Positions 57,065 through 64,000 of a stretch of DNA of 64,000 nucleotides are shown piece by piece; within the stretch, counting starts at the first letter, position 1, and each line of letters begins with the position of its first letter. The DNA comes from Anseranas semipalmata. Its lineage: Eukaryota; Chordata; Aves; Anseriformes; Anseranatidae. The stretch is taken from NCBI GenBank assembly GCA_013399115.1, contig VXAA01003837.1:1347173-1411172 (forward strand). Direction: 5' to 3'. A model generated the notes under the pieces. It was not told the origin of the DNA, searched no databases, and saw only the letters and a program-made list of their open reading frames with translations. The translations under genes were made by a program, and so were the position numbers.

Positions 57065-59455
57065 AGGCTCTGAGGAGCGAGCAAAGGAGCTTTGCACCTG
57101 GAATGCAAAAGCTGCCTGGTGTCCAGTTGTGCTGGGAATGCAAAGCACAGCCTCAGCTCTTGCAAAGCGGGATCAAGGGGGAACAATCTTCCCAAAGAGA
57201 TGTGGAATTACAGGAAAGCATTAGGATCGCATGGCTGAAATGCAAAACATTTATTTCAACTCATTTCTCCCTGTCAGAAAGTATCTTCCCTTATTCTGAG
57301 GAAAACAAAGTAACATCTCCAAGGTGCCAAGTGGGATTTTTGAGGACCACGTTTCAGAGATACCTGACCAAGACCTTTTCTTGGATCCTGGCTCGAGTGG
57401 AAAAACAAAAACAAACAAAGCAACCAACCAACACTACCAAAACCTGCATTGCTTTTGCATACAGATCCTAGAGCAAAACAGAGAAGCGACATCCCGATCT
57501 CCCAAAAGTCTGGAACAGCACCCCAAAGCCTGGGCTTTCCAATCCCTTCCTGCTGAATTTAACTCCCAGCATTCAAATGAATGTTATAATCACTATGGCG
57601 CAGCAGCAAGCATCTAGCTTGAATTATAATACTCTACCAGCGCAATGTGCCAAAAACACTTCCCTCTTCTCTCTTTCCATACTAGTTCTCCTGTTTCTCA
57701 GCTTTTAAATACCCTCTTGTTCTTTCTAGGCGCTCATTGTGCAACAGGATTTATTTCTGCAACACATCATTACAGCAATAGAAGTGTGAGAGTAGGTGGG
57801 GACAGCAGACAAGTAGAGGTGTGAATGGGTGGTAACATACTAAGTGCTGCAGTGAGCCACCAGTCAACACTTTAAGGTTTCAAAAGAAGGGGGGAAAGGA
57901 GGGGAAGGGAAAGAAACGGATCTTCGCGTGCTTTATAAATTTCGCGAATATTAGGGAGCTCCTGTGCAAGGCAGACACTGCCTTACAGAGACATACACAC
58001 AATGCACTTCAGTTAGCCACAAATAAAGGACAGACCTGTACATATGCCAATATTAGCACTCCATCATCTACCCCTTACAGTGATGTAGCCCTCTCTTTAT
58101 CTCCTTTCTTTTTGCAAAGCTTCTTTCTTGACAAGAAGGAAATATTGTTTAAAGGGGGAAAAAAAATACCCATTTCAGACATGCATCCAAAACAGCATTC
58201 CCAGGCACAAGATAAAGACACTAAACAAGTGCAAGGAAACACTCTTACATTTTACATTCATAGTTTTTCACTGTAAATTTCTTTAGCATTATTTTTCCTT
58301 CCAAACTGTTCAATAACATCGTTAATTTTATTGGGGGTGGGGGTGAGATTTGAAGGGCCTGAAATCCTCTCTTGCCAAACAGTTTTAAGCCATTCAGAGA
58401 GAAAATGAAGCTTAATACAATGGCTACAGATTCAGTAAAAGATTTGTACAGAAACAGTGCACCACTACCAACCGTAATTTCTGTGGGTGTGATGAAACCC
58501 TACTCTTACTAACTTCACCGAGACTACAACTTCATCCATAAAACACAAAGAAATGGGAAAGGAAAACCTGTAAGAGAAGAGGAAAGTAGAGAGCAGGACA
58601 AAATAATAGCTTAAAATTATGCCTTATATCAAACAAATATCACCCAACAGCCAATGCTAGACCTAAAATTCTGCACCCTCACCTTTCATCACTCTACAGA
58701 CCAAGGAAAATGCTGCCACTGATTAGGCAGAGCCTCACTTACTCCCAGAGCCCACAATGCCCTGATGCCAGAGGCAAAACGGGCTGCAGCCCAGGAACAA
58801 ACTGGGATGAGAAGCACAGGAGCAGAACCGTACTGCAATGGAGCATCACAGGGAAGAGGCTGAGCCCTTAAAATATCCTACAGCTTTCAATGTTGGCACG
58901 AGCATTGTATCCCATATGCCTTGCCAGGAGCTGCTGTAACAGGTGCAAAAATGTCTTTGTGGTAATCAGACAGCTAACAATAAAATCTATTGTGCATGAG
59001 ATACCTTAAGGAACGGTTGCATTGCACACAACGAGAAGGTGGGGAATAAATGGACTGGCAGCCTTTTCCTAAAGCCTAACGTGACTCTTCTGCTCTCCCA
59101 CTCTCTAAATGAATGGCCTCGTTCTTCACAAGGGGGACCCGGTGAGCCTTAGGGGGTTAAAACTCATCTGAAAGTATTTGAATCAGAATGAAACTTAGTA
59201 TTTTGTACAAGGTCATAGCCCCAGAAACAGATACTTTCTCCACTTCTAAATTAGGGCAGAAAAATCACATGCCTGTCTTGAAACTAGGAGAATGCAAAGT
59301 AATTGGAGTTAATGGTGTCAAGTAGTCTCCGCACTAAGAGCTAGTTTGTGAATCACCATCTCCTAAGCAATGAACCCATGAGGAGCCTCAGTAACAATCA
59401 AAGCCTTGACTTAGCAATGCTGCCACTTTCTTCCTTGGGCCCAAAATTTTGTCTT
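57065..59455. other. Plain non-coding stretch
   Basis: CAAA/CCAA-rich simple sequence at 57401-57433. G-rich runs near 57890-57910 and 58333-58345 do not reach four runs of three. A CpG-bearing TTCGCGAA lies at about 57950. No gene. Confidence 0.5.
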
Positions 59456-59462
59456 AAGTCCC

Positions 59463-59482
59463 TTTTTTTTTTTTTTTTTTTT
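59463..59482. repeat. Poly(T) tract, T20
   Basis: Twenty uninterrupted T. Possible reverse-strand tail of a lost retrocopy. Confidence 0.95.
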
Positions 59483-59489
59483 GGATATC

Positions 59490-61300
59490 AGCCAAATGAA
59501 TACCATATCAGCTGGGTGTAAACCTGGACAGAGACTGGGGGCCATCACGCAGGAAAGCGTTTCACACTGGCTGACCAGCACATGGAAACCCAATATCAAA
59601 ACTAAGATCTTTTTTCTTCTTCAGTGTGAAAAATTCTAGAAATACTTATATACTGCTTATCACAACATTCAAACAAGGCTGTCTTTCGCCACCTATCTGA
59701 TTCTTACAAGGACTTTAAAACCCCAGTTTATGTGTATACACCCAATCGTTGGGTCATGACTGTCCCATAAAGTCCAGCCACGAGGAAGGAGACACCAGAG
59801 GCACAAGCATTAGCTATGAAAGCCTTGAACACAAAGTGCCCAGAGAACAGATTTCATCCCATACCAGGAGATGAAAAGCTGTCTTAGAAAATACAACAGA
59901 AACAACTTCTTTACATGTGAAGGATGAGAGAGAAACAAAGGAGAATGGATTAAAGGGAGCATAATTTTTATACTCAGTTTGACAAAAACACATCTCCAGT
60001 AAGATCAAGAGAAATTGCATTCAGTGTTAACCAAAAACAAAGCCTGGATTCTGTAACTGACTTATTTCCTGGGAGATTCCCTTTATGGAAATGTCTACAG
60101 CTGTATCTATTTAGTTTTAGCCTCACTGAAATCCACTGTCATCATTCAACTGCTTTATAAGTGGGTCACCCTCAAGAGACAGCATGAAATGCATTTTGCA
60201 TTTCCAGAAACACAGAGGGAACCACTTTCCTCTGTTTTGCACATTAGCAGTTTACTGTAATCACTACACAACTTTTTAATTTCTTGTGTACATCTCTCTC
60301 TCTTCCTGCTGTATAGGCCGTCTTCCCAGCCCTGTTATTCAGCTGTGCAGCAGAGCCACAGACTTCTTCACTCACTGCTGTGCCTTCAACAGGTATTTTT
60401 TCTCAAATGTGGGAATTCTTCCTTTCCAATTGGGCCATCGTCCAATCTTTACAGAACATACCTTACATGAGCAGGTGCTTCATATTGAGCACAGATGCCC
60501 AGAAATTCAGAAGTCGATACATTTGGGCAAGAAACTTTGCCAGCTCAAGCTTCCTCATTGCATTTTGGTTCCATCCTAAGTAATGCCACAAAATGAAGAA
60601 AACAGACTTTCTCACAGAACCTCAGCACTTCTGTAGAAGCCAGAAGTGGTTATGATAGAGATGCATTTGAACAAAAAATAAGCAAATCCAGTATATAAAT
60701 AAATGACAGCTATGCCCTGTTTTCAAAGAGGGAGCTCCCAACAACAGGTTATGGATGCCTTCCTTAACTAGTATTCAGTGACAGTCCTACAGGAGTAACA
60801 TATATATTTGATATACACATGCAATACAACACATTTTCAACGCCTGATCATTAGAAATGTATCTGTGCAAAGGACAAAACATATGCATATTGCCTTTATT
60901 TGTACCTGCAAGCTGAGCAACAATCAATTACACTTCAACCATCTCTGGCTTGTGTGCAAGTGCACATCTCTGAGTGCCAAATACGGATTAGACAATTCAG
61001 GCCAAATACAACTGGAAGCAATGTCGAGGCTCATGTACGCATCCACTCCAGCATGCTGGCACGTTCATCCCTGAGTGAGCCAATACCACCTCACCCATTT
61101 TGCAGTACAACCAGTTTTTTTGTACTTGCAAAGGACACTGTTGAATTTGTGAAGCTTCAGAGTTCCAGGGGAACCGTTCACATGCTGTGTGTGTAATCCT
61201 TCTTTGTGCAAGCAATGCTGCAGTAAAAGCAGCCCTCAGTGTTGCTATGGAGCGTGGCAGAAACAGGACGAGAGACCAGGTGGATTTGTGGATGACTTAG
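59490..61300. other. Plain non-coding stretch
   Basis: Only small frames. No repeat or regulatory texture stands out. Confidence 0.5.
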
Positions 61301-61306
61301 TAACTT

Positions 61307-61322
61307 AAAAAAAAAAAAAAAA
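61307..61322. repeat. Poly(A) tract, A16
   Basis: Uninterrupted A16 after TAACTT. No source element recognised. Confidence 0.95.
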
Positions 61323-61749
61323 TCTTTCCACTGGCCCTGCCTCAGCACTGCTGGAATGTCTTATTTACTCACATAAAGAGGAGGCTGTGGGGACACAGCT
61401 TCTCTCAGTCAGTCTCTTATTCAGTCAGAGTGGAGCTGAGGAACGGAACCACATCTAAGTTTGCAGAGTGGCTGCTTGGTTCACACACACACCCCTCACC
61501 CCCCCTTTTTTCCTTCTTTTCTTAATCCAAGACTCAGACAGGAAAGCAGCACCACTTTCCACTGAGGCCAGGGTGCTTTGGGAAACATCTCAACTGGCTT
61601 TTGAAATCTTATTTCCAGGATCTGGGAGAGCTTTCCAAAAAGTGCTGTGGCCCACCCACATCCAAACAACACAGGCTCTGGAGGAGCCATCGCCAGCCCC
61701 AGCCTATTGCCGGACACGTGGGTGGGCCTTCAAGTTCTGGACACTTGCT

Positions 61750-61765
61750 AAAAATAAATAAATAA
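61750..61765. repeat. (AATA)4 microsatellite
   Basis: Four tetranucleotide units similar to those at 3372-3387. Confidence 0.85.
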
Positions 61766-61860
61766 TGGAACTTCAAAGCGAACTAGCTGAAGCACTTCAG
61801 AAATTAATCATGCCTGGTGGAAAAGATGATTAGTGGCTTCTTGTGCTCTTTTTTTTTTTT

Positions 61861-61915
61861 NNNNNNNNNNNNNNNNNNNNNNNNNNNNNNNNNNNNNNNN
61901 NNNNNNNNNNNNNNN
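61861..61915. other. Assembly gap, 55 N
   Basis: Fifty-five N directly follow T12 (61849-61860) and precede CTTTTAT. Sequencing most likely failed in a long pyrimidine or T tract. The open frame crossing the gap is meaningless. Confidence 0.98.
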
Positions 61916-62319
61916 CTTTTATATTCTCCACAAGCCACAGATGGTCAAAAGGGTCCTGAGAGGAAGAGACAAAAGGCAACCACAAGAGAACTCCAGAAGG
62001 TAGCAGAACTCAAGGTGTGTCCCAGGGACCCAATGATACCACTGCAAAGGATGCACTAGAATAGCAGCAGCAGCTTGTTTTGTTATTTTTCCTTTATTTC
62101 AGCTTTCTCAAATCATTGTCTACACTTTCTACCTTTGAAGCAGGTAAGCTCTGTAAGTCATTTTCCAGCACATCAGACACACCACACACACCAGAAACAC
62201 CAAACAAAAAGATTTGCCAAGCCTTTGGCACTGCAAGAAGGCAGAAGCAGAAATCATAAGACAAAGAGATCAAGGTCTTTCATCTCAGCCAACTGTTTGA
62301 TGATTGAAATAGTGGAATA

Positions 62320-62336
62320 TCTCTCTCTCTCTCTCT
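62320..62336. repeat. (TC)8 microsatellite
   Basis: Seventeen bases of alternating T and C. Confidence 0.95.
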
Positions 62337-62339
62337 GGA

Positions 62340-64000
62340 CAATTTTGTGGACTTTCTGAAAACTGAATTTTCCACATAACAGACAATTGTTTCAGAAAAC
62401 ATGAACCATAACCCCTAAATTGCCTTCAATATAGCCTTGAGCAGTGTCAAGCTTTCTTCTGGGAAGCACTGTCCATTTTCATCTCCAATCAAGATACAAT
62501 TAAATGTAGGAAATAACCACCATTTCTCCATAGTTAAGATGACACACATTCTGTTTTTATTAGAGCAAACCCCATATCTTTTAATGAACTTTCCTAGGAA
62601 GCTTAAAATTATATTCAGTGATAAAGTTATAACAGCAAGTAAACAGGACTAAATTTCTCCCCCAAGAGGTGGTGGTGGTTACTCACAACAAGTCTCTCTA
62701 CTCTGGAGTGGGACTTACTGAGCTCAGCGGGACAAGGGTAGGTGCCATCTGGCTGTTCAGAGGTCCTGCTCTTCACAGTATTTGGAAATCCATGCATTGG
62801 CCATTCCTTGTCCTGAAACATATGAAGTTTTTTATTTTATTTTTAGTACATATGTATTAGCATACTGATGAAAATTAAAATTCAAGCAATTACATTTCTC
62901 TGTTTGCCATTTCCCTTAAACTACCTTGGCTTTATGCACCCAGTTCCCTTGTGGCAATGAGCAACAAATGTAATTACAAGGCTGGAACAGCAGAGAAACA
63001 AATAGCAGGTGCGTGGGAGAGGAGGGAAAAATGGGGGTTGTTTAAGTTGGCAAGTGTTCCCCCAACTACGTCTTTAGGAAGGAAGGCAGAGGCTCCAAAA
63101 TGCCTTCACACGGAAAATAAGCACATTTAAACTTCAAGCAAGGAACTGCTCCTCTGATCAGAACTCTTTCTGAAAGAGATTGAAATAGCTGAGGCAGCAT
63201 GGGAGCTCTTGATGACTATATTAACATTTTGACATTTCTTTGCACGGTCACTGGAACTACACTATTAGCAAGGATCTCACAGCCTTAAATTCCACTGTGG
63301 AATACTGTATCAGGACAGTGGAAAGAAAAAAAATCTCAGCAATTCTTTTCCTGTTCTTCTCACAATAGTTGTCTTCCTCCCACAAGAAATAAACCAGTGC
63401 TTATACTGTCCAACCAGAATACACTCCCTCAGAAGGAACCATTGCCAGGAAAACAAAAATTCAGACAGCTACTGAATTTTATTTTTCATATAAATAACTG
63501 AATTTGAAACAGGCATGTGCATTTCATCCTACTGATTGTTTCAGAGGCTCTTCTTGCTATAATTCCAGAAGATGAGCAAAAGAAATCAATAGTCAGAACA
63601 CATTACCTGCAATATTTTTCATTTTTGGGGGGACCAGAAAGAGGGGGAAAATTGAGAATAGGAAACCAGAAGGCACACAGTTCCAGCCATCTCACAGAAC
63701 AGAATCAGTGCACTGAGATACAGGGCAGCAAAATGCAAGATGGCCTAGAATCCCATCCATGGAGCAGAGCGGAATTTTTCTGCTCTGCAACCTAGATGCT
63801 CCAAGAAACTGGGCTGCAGCAAGCATAAAACAAGTCCCTAATCACAACACGCTTGATTGAAAAAGCATCAAGCATCTAATTCTGTTATGAAGCAGAGCTG
63901 TGAAAAATGTTTCTCATCATGAAGTAAAATGAGTAAGTTCTGACTACATTACTGGCTCTGTAAAAATGTGATAGTATAGGTATTTAAAAAAAAAAAAAGC
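62340..64000. other. Plain non-coding stretch to the window end
   Basis: No gene or definite repeat. It ends near A13 at 63986-63998. Confidence 0.5.

Noticed and set aside
57886..57910. G-rich run considered as a G-quadruplex
   Set aside because: Three qualifying runs only. The fourth would need a two-G run.
59820..59870. CR1-like phrase CCTTGAACACAAAGTGCCC
   Set aside because: Only a short resemblance. No CR1 body and none of the 3' octamer repeats typical of CR1.
61817..62059. 80-codon frame crossing the gap
   Set aside because: Nineteen of its residues are unknown because of the N run.
1..64000. CRISPR arrays, insertion sequences, operons, phage genes, tRNA or rRNA
   Set aside because: No spaced identical repeats, no prokaryotic gene density and no cloverleaf or ribosomal signatures. 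The sequence is vertebrate.

Overview
This is a vertebrate nuclear window, most probably from a sauropsid and most likely a bird. It is AT-leaning and has many 12-20 base poly(A)/poly(T) tracts. It holds no Alu, B1/B2, L1 or long LTR of the kind that fills mammalian DNA. Its only dispersed repeats are old and degraded: MIR-type CORE-SINE copies and short inverted-repeat elements of a kind familiar in bird, turtle and crocodile DNA. No recognisable CR1 was found, so the species call stays an inference. Nothing bacterial, viral or CRISPR-like is present.

I find no protein-coding gene, tRNA, rRNA or known microRNA that I can support. The open frames are short (none above about 210 codons), overlap on opposite strands, lack domain signatures and cluster in GC-rich patches where stop codons are rare. 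The window reads as a gene desert or the inside of a very large intron. Three minus-strand stretches (8664-8913, 35103-35285, 35471-35773) have exon-like features and are listed at low confidence.

Layout. 1-5 kb: GC-richer start, then AT-rich DNA with an old repeat (4078-4177) and an AT-rich block opened by a palindromic E-box beside a TATA-like run (4884-4904). 5-12 kb: CTCF-like cores (5328 minus, 9619 plus), a homeodomain-type AT block (8940-9060), a MIR (9805-10016) and a CpG-rich patch. 12.9-18.5 kb: the best regulatory candidates, two enhancer-like blocks each flanked by a G-quadruplex motif (12951 with 13080-13460; 18250-18395 with 18410), plus a 69-bp inverted-repeat element (17986-18054). 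19-29 kb: plain sequence with two CpG patches and a perfect CTCF core on the minus strand (26810). 29.7-41.7 kb: a dense run of enhancer-like blocks (29690, 32990-34340, 35490, 37840, 38930, 41340), a small CpG island (37570-37750) and the clearest MIR (40430-40690). 42-55 kb: mostly plain, with a SOX-type palindrome (44341), a G-quadruplex motif (45682), a TTAATTAA-centred palindrome (47031) and CpG patches (49587, 55605). 56.3-57.1 kb: a further enhancer-like pair. 57-64 kb: plain, with a 55-N assembly gap at 61861-61915.

Inferred role: long-range regulation of a developmental gene outside the window. The enhancer-like calls rest on appearance (no repeat signature, dense TAAT/ATTA, CAAT-type, octamer and GATA motifs). 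No alignment was possible, so they are candidates for conservation testing rather than demonstrated conserved elements.
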